NCBI RefSeq assembly: GCF_001695855.1
Contig: NZ_MBSS01000004.1
Span: forward strand, 62,001-126,000
DNA: 64,000 nt
Direction of reading: 5' to 3'
DNA from: Ensifer sp. LC163
GTDB taxonomy: Bacteria; Pseudomonadota; Alphaproteobacteria; Rhizobiales; Rhizobiaceae
A model generated the notes under the pieces. That model saw only the letters and a program-made list of their open reading frames with translations. It did not search any database and was not told the origin of the DNA. Shown here one piece after another: positions 16,917-25,867 of the stretch. Positions within the stretch are counted from its first letter, which is position 1, and every line of letters begins with the position of its first letter. Made by a program: the position numbers and the translations under genes.

Positions 16917-16967
16917 GGACCCCGCATACTGGAATGCCGATGGCTGGGTGGAACACCGGAGAATTCA

Positions 16968-18038
16968 ATGCTTGAAATGAAGAAGATATCCAAGGTCGTG
17001 GGTGGGGAGACGCATATCCACCCGACCGATCTTGTGCTGCAGAGGGGGTCGCTCAATGTGCTGCTCGGCCCGACCCTCTCGGGCAAGACGTCGCTGATGC
17101 GGCTGATGGCCGGCCTCGACAAGCCGGCCTCCGGTTCGCTGATCTTCGACGGCACCGACGTCACCGGCCTGCCCGTACAGAAGCGCTCTGTGGCAATGGT
17201 CTACCAGCAGTTCATCAACTACCCGTCGATGACCGTCTACGACAATATCGCCTCGCCGATGCGCATCAAGGGTTCGGACGCCGCCACGATCGATCGTGAA
17301 GTGCGCAAGGCCGCCGAACTGCTGAAGCTGACGCCCTATCTCGACCGCACGCCGCTCAGCCTTTCCGGCGGCCAGCAGCAGCGCACCGCGCTGGCGCGCG
17401 CCATTGTCAAGAATGCCGATCTCGTGCTGCTCGACGAACCGCTCGCCAACCTCGACTACAAGCTGCGCGAGGAACTGCGCGAGGAACTGCCGAAGATCTT
17501 CTCAGCCTCCGGCGCGATCTTCGTTTATGCGACCACCGAACCTTCCGAAGCGCTGCTTCTCGGCGGCAATACCGCTGCGCTGAGCCAGGGCCGCATCACC
17601 CAGTTCGGCAAGACCATCGACGTCTACCGCCGCCCGGTCGACCTGGTGACGGCACGCACCTTCGCCGATCCGCCGCTGAACACGATCGAACTCGTCAAGT
17701 CAGGCTCGATCTTCGTGCTCGACGGCAAGCGCGTGCTTTCGGTCCCCGCTCACCTCTCGGCGTTGGCGGACGGCCCCTGCACGGTCGCCTTCCAGCCGCA
17801 TCACCTGTCGTTCGACAACCCCTTCGACGGCGCGACGCCACTGACGGTAACGACGGCAATCTCGGAAATCGCAGGCTCCGAAAGCTTCATCCACGTCGGC
17901 TTTTCCGGCGCGCGCTGGGTCATGCTGGCGTCGGGCATTCACGACATCGAACCGGACGCGACCCTCGAGGTCTTCGTCGATATCCGCCACCTGATGGCCT
18001 TCGGGCCGGACGGGCGCGCGATCGGCGAAACGGCCTGA
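16968..18038 (+). CDS. glpS: Glycerol ABC importer, ATPase subunit GlpS
   Basis: A 356-residue ATPase of the MalK/UgpC type with a C-terminal TOBE-like regulatory domain. Walker A (GPTLSGKTS, near residue 35), signature LSGGQ (near 131) and Walker B (LVLLDEP) are intact, but the H-loop His is replaced: the segment reads VYATTEPSEAL where VYVTHDQTEAL is found in its partner. It pairs with GlpT. The gene order S-T-P-Q-U-V after glpD matches the glycerol importer described in Rhizobium leguminosarum, which is the basis for the name. Confidence 0.92.
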   Translation: MLEMKKISKVVGGETHIHPTDLVLQRGSLNVLLGPTLSGKTSLMRLMAGLDKPASGSLIFDGTDVTGLPVQKRSVAMVYQQFINYPSMTVYDNIASPMRIKGSDAATIDREVRKAAELLKLTPYLDRTPLSLSGGQQQRTALARAIVKNADLVLLDEPLANLDYKLREELREELPKIFSASGAIFVYATTEPSEALLLGGNTAALSQGRITQFGKTIDVYRRPVDLVTARTFADPPLNTIELVKSGSIFVLDGKRVLSVPAHLSALADGPCTVAFQPHHLSFDNPFDGATPLTVTTAISEIAGSESFIHVGFSGARWVMLASGIHDIEPDATLEVFVDIRHLMAFGPDGRAIGETA

Positions 18039-18059
18039 GGGGGCGCTGGGAGGAAAGAC

Positions 18060-19130
18060 ATGGCACGCATCGATCTCGAACATATCCGCCACGCCTATGG
18101 CGCCAAGCCGAAGTCGGAAAACGACTACGCGCTCAAGGAAGTCCATCATGAATGGAACGACGGCGGCGCCTACGCGCTGCTCGGCCCGTCCGGCTGCGGC
18201 AAGACCACACTGCTCAACATCATTTCAGGCCTGATCAATCCGTCGGAAGGACGCATTCTCTTCGACGGCAAGGACGTGACGCATCTGTCCACCCAGGACC
18301 GCAACATCGCCCAGGTGTTCCAGTTCCCTGTCATCTACGACACGATGACCGTCTACGACAATCTCGCCTTCCCCTTGCGCAACCGGCATGTGCCGGAGAC
18401 CGAGGTCGATCGCCGCGTCAAGGAAATCATCGAGATGATCGGTCTCGGTGGCTGGGCGGGCAAAAAGGCGCAAGGCCTGACGGCCGACCAGAAACAGAAG
18501 ATCTCGCTTGGCCGCGGCCTCGTGCGCTCCGACGTCAGCGCCATCCTGTTCGACGAGCCGCTGACCGTCATCGATCCGGAAATGAAATGGGTGCTGCGCT
18601 CGCAGATCAAACGCCTGCACAAGCAATTCGGCTTCACCATGGTCTATGTCACCCATGATCAGACCGAGGCGCTCACCTTCGCCGACAAGGTCGTCGTCAT
18701 GTATGACGGCCAGATCGTGCAGATCGGCACGCCGGCCGAGCTCTTCGAGCGGCCGCGCCACACCTTCGTCGGCTATTTCATCGGCTCGCCGGGCATGAAT
18801 GTGCTGCCGGCCAAGATCGACGGCAGCACGGCGACGATCGGCGGCGAGACCATCGCACTCAATTTCCGGCCCGAGATCAAGTCCGGCGCCAAGACCGAAC
18901 TCGGCATCCGCCCGGAATTCGTGTCGATCGGCCGCGAGGGCATGCCGGTTGCGATCAGCAAGGTCGAGGATATCGGCCGCCACAAGATCGTGCGCGCCCG
19001 CTTCGCCGACCAGCCGATCTCGATCATCCTCGACGAGGACGGTGAAATTCCGGCCGAACCGCGCATCGCCTTCGATCAGAAGGCCATCAACATCTACGCC
19101 GATTCCTGGCGCGTCGGCGGGGAGGCCTGA
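18060..19130 (+). CDS. glpT: Glycerol ABC importer, ATPase subunit GlpT
   Basis: A 356-residue second ATPase subunit. Walker A (GPSGCGKTT near residue 42), Walker B (AILFDEP) and the H-loop (VTHDQ near 197) are intact, while the signature motif is degenerate: GLTADQKQK near 138-146 stands where LSGGQQQR is found in GlpS. Together with the GlpS H-loop change this predicts one canonical and one degenerate nucleotide site in the dimer. The C-terminal half is a TOBE-type domain. It starts 21 bases after glpS. Not to be confused with the enteric glycerol-3-phosphate antiporter also called GlpT. Confidence 0.92.
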   Translation: MARIDLEHIRHAYGAKPKSENDYALKEVHHEWNDGGAYALLGPSGCGKTTLLNIISGLINPSEGRILFDGKDVTHLSTQDRNIAQVFQFPVIYDTMTVYDNLAFPLRNRHVPETEVDRRVKEIIEMIGLGGWAGKKAQGLTADQKQKISLGRGLVRSDVSAILFDEPLTVIDPEMKWVLRSQIKRLHKQFGFTMVYVTHDQTEALTFADKVVVMYDGQIVQIGTPAELFERPRHTFVGYFIGSPGMNVLPAKIDGSTATIGGETIALNFRPEIKSGAKTELGIRPEFVSIGREGMPVAISKVEDIGRHKIVRARFADQPISIILDEDGEIPAEPRIAFDQKAINIYADSWRVGGEA

Positions 19131-19132
19131 TC

Positions 19133-19999
19133 ATGGAAAAGACCTGGAACAACAAAGCCTGGTTCATGGTTCTGCCGGTTCTGGTGCTCGTCGCCTTCTC
19201 GGCGGTGATTCCGCTGATGACGGTGGTCAACTATTCGGTTCAGGACACCTTCGGCAACAACGAGTTCTTCTGGGCCGGCACCGACTGGTATGTCGACGTG
19301 CTGACCTCCGACCGGTTCTGGGATGCGCTCACCCGCAACCTGATCTTCTCGGCGATCATCCTTGCGATCGAAATCCCGCTCGGCATCATCATTGCGCTCA
19401 ACATGCCCAAGAAGGGCCTCGGCGTGCCGGTCTGCCTCGTCCTGATGGCGCTGCCGCTACTAATCCCGTGGAACGTCGTCGGCACCATCTGGCAGGTCTT
19501 CGGCCGCGTCGACATCGGCCTGCTCGGTCGCACGCTGGAAGCGCTGGGGATCAACTACAACTACGTGCAGAACCCGATCGATGCCTGGGTCACGCTGATC
19601 GTCATGGACGTCTGGCACTGGACGAGCCTCGTCGTGCTCTTGTGCTATGCCGGTCTCGTCTCGATCCCCGACGCCTATTATCAGGCGGCCAAGATCGACG
19701 GCGCGTCGCGCTGGTCCGTCTTCCGCTACATCCAGCTGCCAAAGATGAAGCGCGTGCTCCTGATCGCCTTCCTGCTGCGCTTCATGGACTCATTCATGAT
19801 CTACACCGAGCCCTTCGTCGTCACCGGCGGCGGCCCCGGCAACTCGACCACCTTCCTGTCGATCGACCTCGTCAAGATGGCCATCGGCCAGTTCGACCTC
19901 GGTCCGGCGGCAGCCCTATCGATCATCTACTTCCTCATCATCCTGCTGCTCTCGTGGATCTTCTACACCGTGATGACCACGAGCGACGCGCAGAGCTGA
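19133..19999 (+). CDS. glpP: Glycerol ABC importer, permease GlpP
   Basis: A 288-residue inner-membrane permease of the MalF/UgpA type with about six hydrophobic segments. The EAA loop, contacting the ATPase, reads YYQAAKIDGASRWSVFRYIQ. It begins two bases after the glpT stop codon, and its partner permease GlpQ follows 21 bases downstream. The position within the conserved S-T-P-Q-U-V order gives the name. Confidence 0.92.
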   Translation: MEKTWNNKAWFMVLPVLVLVAFSAVIPLMTVVNYSVQDTFGNNEFFWAGTDWYVDVLTSDRFWDALTRNLIFSAIILAIEIPLGIIIALNMPKKGLGVPVCLVLMALPLLIPWNVVGTIWQVFGRVDIGLLGRTLEALGINYNYVQNPIDAWVTLIVMDVWHWTSLVVLLCYAGLVSIPDAYYQAAKIDGASRWSVFRYIQLPKMKRVLLIAFLLRFMDSFMIYTEPFVVTGGGPGNSTTFLSIDLVKMAIGQFDLGPAAALSIIYFLIILLLSWIFYTVMTTSDAQS

Positions 20000-20020
20000 G
20001 CCGGGAGGGAGGAGAGACAA

Positions 20021-20845
20021 ATGACCACGCACAAAACACCGCTTTTGCAACGCCTGTCCTGGCTGGTTCCGACGATCTACATCGTCTTCCTGCTGCTGCC
20101 GATCTACTGGCTCGTCAACATGAGCTTCAAGGAAACGAGCGAGATCCTCAGCACGTTTTCGCTCTGGCCGCAAAATCCGACGCTGCGCAACTACATGGTG
20201 ATCTTCACCGACCCGTCCTGGTACAAGGGCTATATCAACTCGATCATCTACGTCGTCATGAACACGGTGATCTCGGTTGCGGCAGCTCTGCCGGCAGCCT
20301 ACGCCTTCTCGCGCTATCGCTTCCTCGGCGACAAGCACCTGTTCTTCTGGCTGCTCACCAACCGCATGGCGCCGCCGGCGGTCTTCGCCCTGCCGTTCTT
20401 CCAGCTCTATTCGGCCTTCGGCCTGATCGATACGCACATCGCCGTGGCGCTCGCCCACTGCCTGTTCAACGTGCCACTGGCGGTCTGGATCCTTGAAGGC
20501 TTCATGTCCGGCGTGCCGAAGGAGATCGACGAGACCGCCTATATCGACGGCTACTCGTTCCCGCGGTTCTTCGTGAAGATCTTCACGCCGCTGATCGCTT
20601 CGGGCATCGGCGTCGCGGCCTTCTTCTGCTTCATGTTCTCCTGGGTCGAACTGCTGCTCGCCCGCACGCTGACGACCACGGCCGCCAAGCCGATCGCCGC
20701 GATCATGACCCGCACCGTCTCCGCCTCCGGCCTCGACTGGGGCGTGCTGGCTGCGGCCGGCGTGCTCACCATCATCCCTGGCGCGCTCGTGATCTATTTC
20801 GTGCGCAACTACATCGCCAAGGGCTTCGCCCTCGGCCGCGTCTAA
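20021..20845 (+). CDS. glpQ: Glycerol ABC importer, permease GlpQ
   Basis: A 274-residue second permease of the MalG/UgpE type. Hydrophobic segments begin near residue 13 (PTIYIVFLLLPIYWLVNMSF), and the EAA loop reads EIDETAYIDGYSFPRFFVKI. It forms the transmembrane pore with GlpP. A GGGAGGGAGG site precedes the ATG. The name follows the rhizobial glycerol operon and does not denote the glycerophosphodiesterase also called GlpQ. Confidence 0.92.
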   Translation: MTTHKTPLLQRLSWLVPTIYIVFLLLPIYWLVNMSFKETSEILSTFSLWPQNPTLRNYMVIFTDPSWYKGYINSIIYVVMNTVISVAAALPAAYAFSRYRFLGDKHLFFWLLTNRMAPPAVFALPFFQLYSAFGLIDTHIAVALAHCLFNVPLAVWILEGFMSGVPKEIDETAYIDGYSFPRFFVKIFTPLIASGIGVAAFFCFMFSWVELLLARTLTTTAAKPIAAIMTRTVSASGLDWGVLAAAGVLTIIPGALVIYFVRNYIAKGFALGRV

Positions 20846-20857
20846 AGGAGCTTCGTC

Positions 20858-21139
20858 ATGAATTTCTCATGGATGGCATGGACGCTGCCGACGGCGCTGT
20901 TCTTCATCACCATCGCCCTGCTGCTCGTCAGCATGGCCGTCTGGGAATATGTCTCGCCGGGCGGCAACCCGCGCGTCGGTATCCTGCGCTTCGAGACGAC
21001 GCGTGGTGACAGGCTTTTCGTATCGCTGCTCGGCAGCGCCTTCATTCACCTCGCGTGGCTCGGCCTCGGCGGACCGAACCTCTGGTGGGCTCTCGCCCTC
21101 TCGGTGGTCTATGCCGTCGGCGTCTTCCGCTACGTGTGA
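20858..21139 (+). CDS. glpU: Small membrane protein GlpU of the glycerol importer operon (DUF2160 type)
   Basis: A 93-residue protein with two or three hydrophobic segments (TALFFITIALLLVSMAVWEY near residues 11-30, and LGSAFIHLAWLGLGG then LWWALALSVVYAVGVF at the C-terminus). Small proteins of this type sit between the permease and binding-protein genes of glycerol ABC operons and are assigned to DUF2160 from memory. Its function in transport is not established. It lies 12 bases after glpQ and precedes glpV. Confidence 0.88.
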   Translation: MNFSWMAWTLPTALFFITIALLLVSMAVWEYVSPGGNPRVGILRFETTRGDRLFVSLLGSAFIHLAWLGLGGPNLWWALALSVVYAVGVFRYV

Positions 21140-21218
21140 TGTGAACGGACTGAGGGATCGGGAAGGGTCCCTCGAAACTGCAATGGAACGCAATCGCAAA
21201 ACCCAAAGGGAGGAAATT

Positions 21219-22940
21219 ATGCGACGGCACCTTTTGACAACGACGGCGGCAATGCTGCTGGCCTTTACCGGCTCGGCCTTTGCCGGCATGGACGAGGCAA
21301 AACAGTTCCTCGACAGCGAGATCGGCGACATGTCCGCGCTCGACCGCGCCGCTCAGGAAGCGGAAATGCAGTGGTTCGTCGATGCGGCAAAGCCCTTTGC
21401 CGGCATGGACATCAAGGTCGTTTCGGAAACGATCACCACCCATGAATACGAATCGAAGACGCTGGCCAAGGCCTTCGCCGACATCACCGGCATCAAGGTC
21501 ACCCACGATCTGATCGGCGAAGGCGACGTCGTCGAAAAACTGCAGACGCAGATGCAGTCGGGCGAAAACGTCTATGACGCCTACATCAACGACTCGGACC
21601 TGATCGGCACCCATTGGCGCTACCAGCAGGCCCGCAGCCTGACCGACTTCATGGCAAATGAAGGCAAGGACGTCACCAACCCCAACCTCGATATCGACGA
21701 CTTCATCGGCAAGTCCTTCACGACCGCGCCGGACGGCAAGCTCTACCAGCTTCCCGACCAGCAGTTCGCGAACCTCTACTGGTTCCGCTACGACTGGTTC
21801 AACGATGAGAAGAACAAGGCGGACTTCAAGGCGAAGTACGGCTACGATCTCGGCGTTCCGGTCAACTGGTCGGCCTATGAGGACATTGCCGAATTCTTCA
21901 CCGGCCGTGAGATCGAGGGCAAGAAGGTCTTTGGTCACATGGACTACGGCAAGAAGGATCCCTCGCTCGGCTGGCGCTTCACCGACGCGTGGCTGTCGAT
22001 GGCCGGCAACGGCGACAAGGGCATCCCCAACGGCAGGCCGGTCGACGAGTGGGGCATCAAGGTCGACGAGAATTCCCGCCCGGTCGGCTCCTGCGTTGCA
22101 CGCGGCGGCGACACCAACGCCCCGGCCGCGGTCTACGCCATCCAGAAGTACCTCGACTGGATGAAGGCCTATGCGCCGGCGCCGGCCCAGGGCATGACCT
22201 TCTCGGAATCCGGTCCGGTCCCCTCGCAGGGCGAAGTCGCCCAGCAGATGTTCACCTACACCGCCTTCACCGCCGACTTCGTCAAGGAAGGTCTGCCGGT
22301 CGTGAACGCGGACGGCACGCCGAAGTGGCGTTTTGCGCCGAGCCCGCACGGCGTCTACTGGAAGGACGGCATGAAGCTCGGTTACCAGGACGCCGGTTCC
22401 TGGACCCTTCTGAAGTCGACGCCCGACGACCGCGCCAAGGCCGCATGGCTCTACGCGCAGTTCGTGACCTCGAAGACCGTCGACGTGAAGAAGAGCCATG
22501 TCGGCCTGACCTTCATTCGTCAGTCGACGCTCGACCACAAGAGCTTCACGGACCGTGCTCCGAAGCTCGGCGGTTTGATCGAGTTCTACCGTTCGCCGGC
22601 CCGCCTGCAATGGTCGCCGACCGGAACGAACGTTCCTGACTATCCGAAGCTCGCACAGCTTTGGTGGCAGGCGATCGGCGATGCCTCTTCCGGCGCGAAA
22701 ACCGCCCAGGAAGCCATGGACTCGCTTTGCGGCGAGCAGGAAAAGGTGCTGCAGCGCCTGGAACGCGCGGGTATCCAGGGCGATATCGGTCCGAAGCTGG
22801 CCGAGGAACACGACCTCGAATACTGGAACAAGGATGCCGTTTCCAAGGGCAACCTCGCTCCGCAGCTGAAGGTCGAGAACGAGAAGGACCAGCCCCAGAC
22901 CGTCAACTACGACGAACTGGTCAAGAGCTGGCAGAAGTAA
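21219..22940 (+). CDS. glpV: Glycerol ABC importer, periplasmic binding protein GlpV
   Basis: A 573-residue extracellular solute-binding protein with a Sec signal peptide (MRRHLLTTTAAMLLAFTGSA, cleavage likely after AFA near residue 22). The large size compared with usual 400-residue sugar-binding proteins is known for this subfamily. The ATG at 21219 follows AAAGGGAGG; upstream in-frame codons overlap glpU and have no support. As last gene of the operon it is followed by two hairpins, the second with a T tract. Confidence 0.92.
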   Translation: MRRHLLTTTAAMLLAFTGSAFAGMDEAKQFLDSEIGDMSALDRAAQEAEMQWFVDAAKPFAGMDIKVVSETITTHEYESKTLAKAFADITGIKVTHDLIGEGDVVEKLQTQMQSGENVYDAYINDSDLIGTHWRYQQARSLTDFMANEGKDVTNPNLDIDDFIGKSFTTAPDGKLYQLPDQQFANLYWFRYDWFNDEKNKADFKAKYGYDLGVPVNWSAYEDIAEFFTGREIEGKKVFGHMDYGKKDPSLGWRFTDAWLSMAGNGDKGIPNGRPVDEWGIKVDENSRPVGSCVARGGDTNAPAAVYAIQKYLDWMKAYAPAPAQGMTFSESGPVPSQGEVAQQMFTYTAFTADFVKEGLPVVNADGTPKWRFAPSPHGVYWKDGMKLGYQDAGSWTLLKSTPDDRAKAAWLYAQFVTSKTVDVKKSHVGLTFIRQSTLDHKSFTDRAPKLGGLIEFYRSPARLQWSPTGTNVPDYPKLAQLWWQAIGDASSGAKTAQEAMDSLCGEQEKVLQRLERAGIQGDIGPKLAEEHDLEYWNKDAVSKGNLAPQLKVENEKDQPQTVNYDELVKSWQK

Positions 22941-22955
22941 AAAAGCCCAAGACGA

Positions 22956-22981
22956 CGGCCGCCCGTGCGAACGGGCGGCCG
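22956..22981 (+). terminator. Perfect hairpin after glpV without U tract
   Basis: CGGCCGCCCGT and ACGGGCGGCCG form an 11-bp stem with a GCGA tetraloop, 15 bases after the glpV stop. With no T run it may stabilise the mRNA 3' end or act together with the terminator at 23000. Confidence 0.6.
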
Positions 22982-22999
22982 ATTACAGGAGATGCGGCA

Positions 23000-23027
23000 C
23001 CGAGGTCGGCAACGGCCTCGGTTTTTT
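23000..23027 (+). terminator. Rho-independent terminator of the glp operon
   Basis: CCGAGGTC and GGCCTCGG form an 8-bp stem around GGCAAC, followed by TTTTTTATT. It lies between the convergent glpV and MFS genes. Confidence 0.85.
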
Positions 23028-23044
23028 ATTGCCAGAAAGGCAAA

Positions 23045-24265
23045 TCACCGAGAGTGAGGCGGAAATCCATGCCGGCCAGCCCACGCCACGATCAAGGCCG
23101 GGAGCAGGATCGCCAGCAGGGCCGTCGGAAAGATCGTCGCGCCGACGCTGTCGAGCAGCAGACCGCCAGCCAAACCGCCACCGGCCATCGCCGCATTCCA
23201 GGCCGTGACGATCATCGACTGTGCCGCATCCGCTTCCGCGCCGGCGGCCTTTGCCGAAGCGGTCTGGAACAGGGTCGGCGCGCCGCCGAAGGCGAGGCCC
23301 CAGGCGACAACACCGAGACAGACCGCCGCTGGCTGCTCGCCGAAGAAGGCAAGCAACAGCGAGGCTGCCGCAAACAGCGTCATGCTCGTCAGCACCAACG
23401 AACGCAGATGCCTGTCGACGAGTGCCCCAATGACAGGAATGACGACCAGCGACGCGATGCCGAAAACAAGCAGGATCCAGTCCGCTCGCCCACCCAAGCC
23501 CGATGGCTCCAGGAACGGCACGATGTAGGTGTAGAGGATATTGTGGGCGAAAACGACGGCAAACATCACGAACAGCACCGGTCGGATCCCAGGCAATCGA
23601 AACACCGATGCGAGCGCCAGACGTCGTTCTGCACGCTGCCCCGGAAAGTCGGGAAGCGCCCATAGGGCCCAGCCGACAAGCAGGACGGTCATGACGCTCA
23701 GGAGAGCGAAGGTCAGGCGCCAGCCGGTCATGGCTCCAAGCAGGGTGCCTGCGGGAATGCCGATAGAGAGCGCCACCGGCGCCCCGAGCATGGCGATGGC
23801 GATCGCCCGTCCCTGCTGGTGTGGCGGCACCATGCGGCTCGCATAACCGGCTGCAAGCGCCCAGAGCAGCCCGGCAAAGACGCCGGCAAGGAAGCGCGCC
23901 ACCATCGTCACGGCATAGTCGTTTGAGAGCGCGGTCACCGTATTGACCACGGCAAATCCGGAGATCGCCGCGATCAGCAGCGGCCGCCGGCGCCAGGTCC
24001 TCGTCAGCGCCACGAGCGGGATGGCGGCGACCAGCGAACCGATCGCGTAGATCGTCACCATCTGGCCGGCCAGGGATTGCGAGACGCCGAGATCGGCGCT
24101 GATCTGCAGCAACAGGCCGGCCGGCAGCGCCTCCGTGAGGATGGTGATGAACCCGGCGGTCGCAAGCGCGAGCAGTGCCGAAAGCGGCAGCCTGGCCCCG
24201 GCGGCGGCGACGGGCATCTGTGCCGCTTCCTGCGGAACCGGAAGCGCGCAGTCGTTGGATTGCAT
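23045..24265 (-). CDS. MFS transporter, DHA1-type drug/sugar efflux family
   Basis: A 406-residue protein with about twelve hydrophobic segments. The loop between helices 2 and 3 and the early LPAGLLLQISADLGVSQSLAG stretch are like AraJ/YdhP-type exporters of the DHA1 group. It lies downstream of a monooxygenase-fold gene on the same strand, separated by 110 bases, with a LysR regulator divergent from that pair. The substrate is unknown; export of a small toxic compound is the usual role of this family. Confidence 0.85.
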   Translation of the reverse strand: MQSNDCALPVPQEAAQMPVAAAGARLPLSALLALATAGFITILTEALPAGLLLQISADLGVSQSLAGQMVTIYAIGSLVAAIPLVALTRTWRRRPLLIAAISGFAVVNTVTALSNDYAVTMVARFLAGVFAGLLWALAAGYASRMVPPHQQGRAIAIAMLGAPVALSIGIPAGTLLGAMTGWRLTFALLSVMTVLLVGWALWALPDFPGQRAERRLALASVFRLPGIRPVLFVMFAVVFAHNILYTYIVPFLEPSGLGGRADWILLVFGIASLVVIPVIGALVDRHLRSLVLTSMTLFAAASLLLAFFGEQPAAVCLGVVAWGLAFGGAPTLFQTASAKAAGAEADAAQSMIVTAWNAAMAGGGLAGGLLLDSVGATIFPTALLAILLPALIVAWAGRHGFPPHSR

Positions 24266-24375
24266 GGAATCTATCTTTCAGGATGGCTCGCCAAGGACGC
24301 CTGTCTTGACGGCAATGGCGGGATGGCGGCACGTGCAAGCAGTTCGCCGCCGGCTAAGGCGGGCGGCGATCTCAT

Positions 24376-24741
24376 CTAGGCCGATGCTGCGAGCGCAGCG
24401 CGCTTGGGCAGCACGAGGTCATCGACGCGATAGGTGTGAAACTCACAGGTCGAGACCGAATTCAGCGCCCTGAATTTTTCGAGGAACACCGCATCGGAGA
24501 AGAACTCCTCGACATTTCCTTCGCCGGCTATCGCTTCGATATTGACCACCGTCTTGCCGTCGGTGCTCTTGGACAGGTTGCTCCAGAGAAAGCCCTCCTT
24601 GCGCTCGGCGACATAGTTCACGACGTCCTGGATCAGGCGAAACGCCTCCTCCTGCTTGCCCGGGTGGGCGTGGATGACATTGACGATGAAGACGGTCGGT
24701 TCCGGACCCGCGCGGAAACCGGCCAAAAGTGGCTGCTGCAT
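24376..24741 (-). CDS. Antibiotic biosynthesis monooxygenase-fold (ABM) protein
   Basis: A 121-residue protein with a single dimeric alpha-beta barrel domain: FIVNVIHAHPGKQEEAFRLI, then an EGFLWSNLSKSTDGKTVVN strand pair. ABM-domain proteins include quinone-forming monooxygenases and proteins of unknown activity, so no reaction is assigned. The ATG follows AAGGAGAAAAC. It is divergent from a LysR gene, with a LysR-like palindrome in between, and is probably cotranscribed with the MFS gene. Confidence 0.75.
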   Translation of the reverse strand: MQQPLLAGFRAGPEPTVFIVNVIHAHPGKQEEAFRLIQDVVNYVAERKEGFLWSNLSKSTDGKTVVNIEAIAGEGNVEEFFSDAVFLEKFRALNSVSTCEFHTYRVDDLVLPKRAALAASA

Positions 24742-24850
24742 GTTTTCTCCTTCTTTCGCCGACGGTGTTTTCGCGCGTCACGAACGCGGTGTGTCGGGCA
24801 GGCGGACTATGGCCAGCTTCCAATCGGAGAAAAATGCGCTACAGCTCCGA

Positions 24851-24871
24851 AGATATCGGACAGAAATATCT
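24851..24871. promoter_or_regulatory. LysR-type box between ABM gene and lysR
   Basis: AGATAT at 24851-24856 and ATATCT at 24866-24871 are perfect arms with nine bases between, fitting a T-N11-A motif, 30 bases before the LysR start. Likely autoregulatory and for the divergent ABM/MFS genes. Confidence 0.45.
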
Positions 24872-24901
24872 ATAATCCCAAACGACGGACGAGGACGACG
24901 A

Positions 24902-25813
24902 ATGGACAGCCTTGGTGCACTCAATGCTTTCGTGCAGGCGGCAGACGCCCGCAGCTTTACGGAGGCTGCGACCCAGCTCGGCGTTTCCCCCTCCGCCGTC
25001 GGCAAGGCGATTGCTCGGCTGGAGGAGCGCCTAAGCGTTCGTCTCTTTCATCGCAGCACGCGCAGCATCACGCTGACACCGGAAGGCACACTGTTTCTCG
25101 AACGCTGCCGGCGGATTTTTGGCGAGATTGAAGCGGCCGAGGCCGAGCTGGTGCAGAGCCAGGAGGCCCCGCGCGGCAAGCTGCGCGTCAGCCTGCCGAT
25201 GGCCGGCATGCTGCTGATGCCGACGCTGACGGCCTTCATGCGCGCCTATCCGGAGGTCGAGATCGATCTCGATTTCTCCGACCGCATGGTCGACGTCATC
25301 GAGGAAGGCTTCGATGCGGTGGTGCGCAGCGGCGAGATCGGCGATTCCAGGCTGATGACCCGTCAGCTCGGCACCTTTCACCCCTATCTGGTCGCGTCAC
25401 CTGCCTATTTCGCGAAACACGGCATGCCGGCGACGCCACAGGATCTCGACCACCATCACTGCCTGCACCATCGCTTTCCCTCGACAGGCAAGCTCGAACC
25501 ATGGCCGCTGGTGCAGGATGGCGCCGCATTGAACGTCGTTGTGCCGGTAACGGCCGTCTCCAACGCCCTGGAGCCGTTGATCCACATGGCGGAGGAAGGG
25601 CTCGGCATCGCCTGCCTTCCGGATTTCACGGTCAGACGGCAGATGCGCGAGGGCGCGCTTGTATCGGTTCTGGAAAACCGGCTGCGCCGTTGCGGCACCT
25701 ACAGGATCCTGTGGCCGTCCAGCCGACATCTCTCGCCGAAACTGCGTGTCTTCGTCGACTTCATGGCCGCCAATCTCTTCCCGGCCAATGGAGGGGCATC
25801 GGAACCGGTTTGA
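24902..25813 (+). CDS. LysR-family regulator of the adjacent ABM/MFS genes
   Basis: A 303-residue LysR protein of the DhcR/PtxR-like group often seen next to oxidoreductase or exporter genes. The winged helix (SFTEAATQLGVSPSAVGKAIARLEE) occupies residues 18-45 and the effector domain includes RSGEIGDSRLM and EEGLGIACLPDF. The ATG at 24902 is in a GAGGACGACGA context. Divergent transcription from the ABM gene suggests its target; the inducer is unknown. Confidence 0.88.
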   Translation: MDSLGALNAFVQAADARSFTEAATQLGVSPSAVGKAIARLEERLSVRLFHRSTRSITLTPEGTLFLERCRRIFGEIEAAEAELVQSQEAPRGKLRVSLPMAGMLLMPTLTAFMRAYPEVEIDLDFSDRMVDVIEEGFDAVVRSGEIGDSRLMTRQLGTFHPYLVASPAYFAKHGMPATPQDLDHHHCLHHRFPSTGKLEPWPLVQDGAALNVVVPVTAVSNALEPLIHMAEEGLGIACLPDFTVRRQMREGALVSVLENRLRRCGTYRILWPSSRHLSPKLRVFVDFMAANLFPANGGASEPV

Positions 25814-25867
25814 CCGGAAGCGACGGCTGGTTTCGACGGGAAGCGGCCGCGGAACCGCCGCGACATT

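Noticed and set aside
16968-22940. Calling the ABC operon ugp (glycerol-3-phosphate) or a maltose-type sugar system
   Set aside because: Two different ATPase genes, a small DUF2160-type gene and a 573-residue binding protein beside glpR-glpD fit the glycerol glpSTPQUV operon instead.
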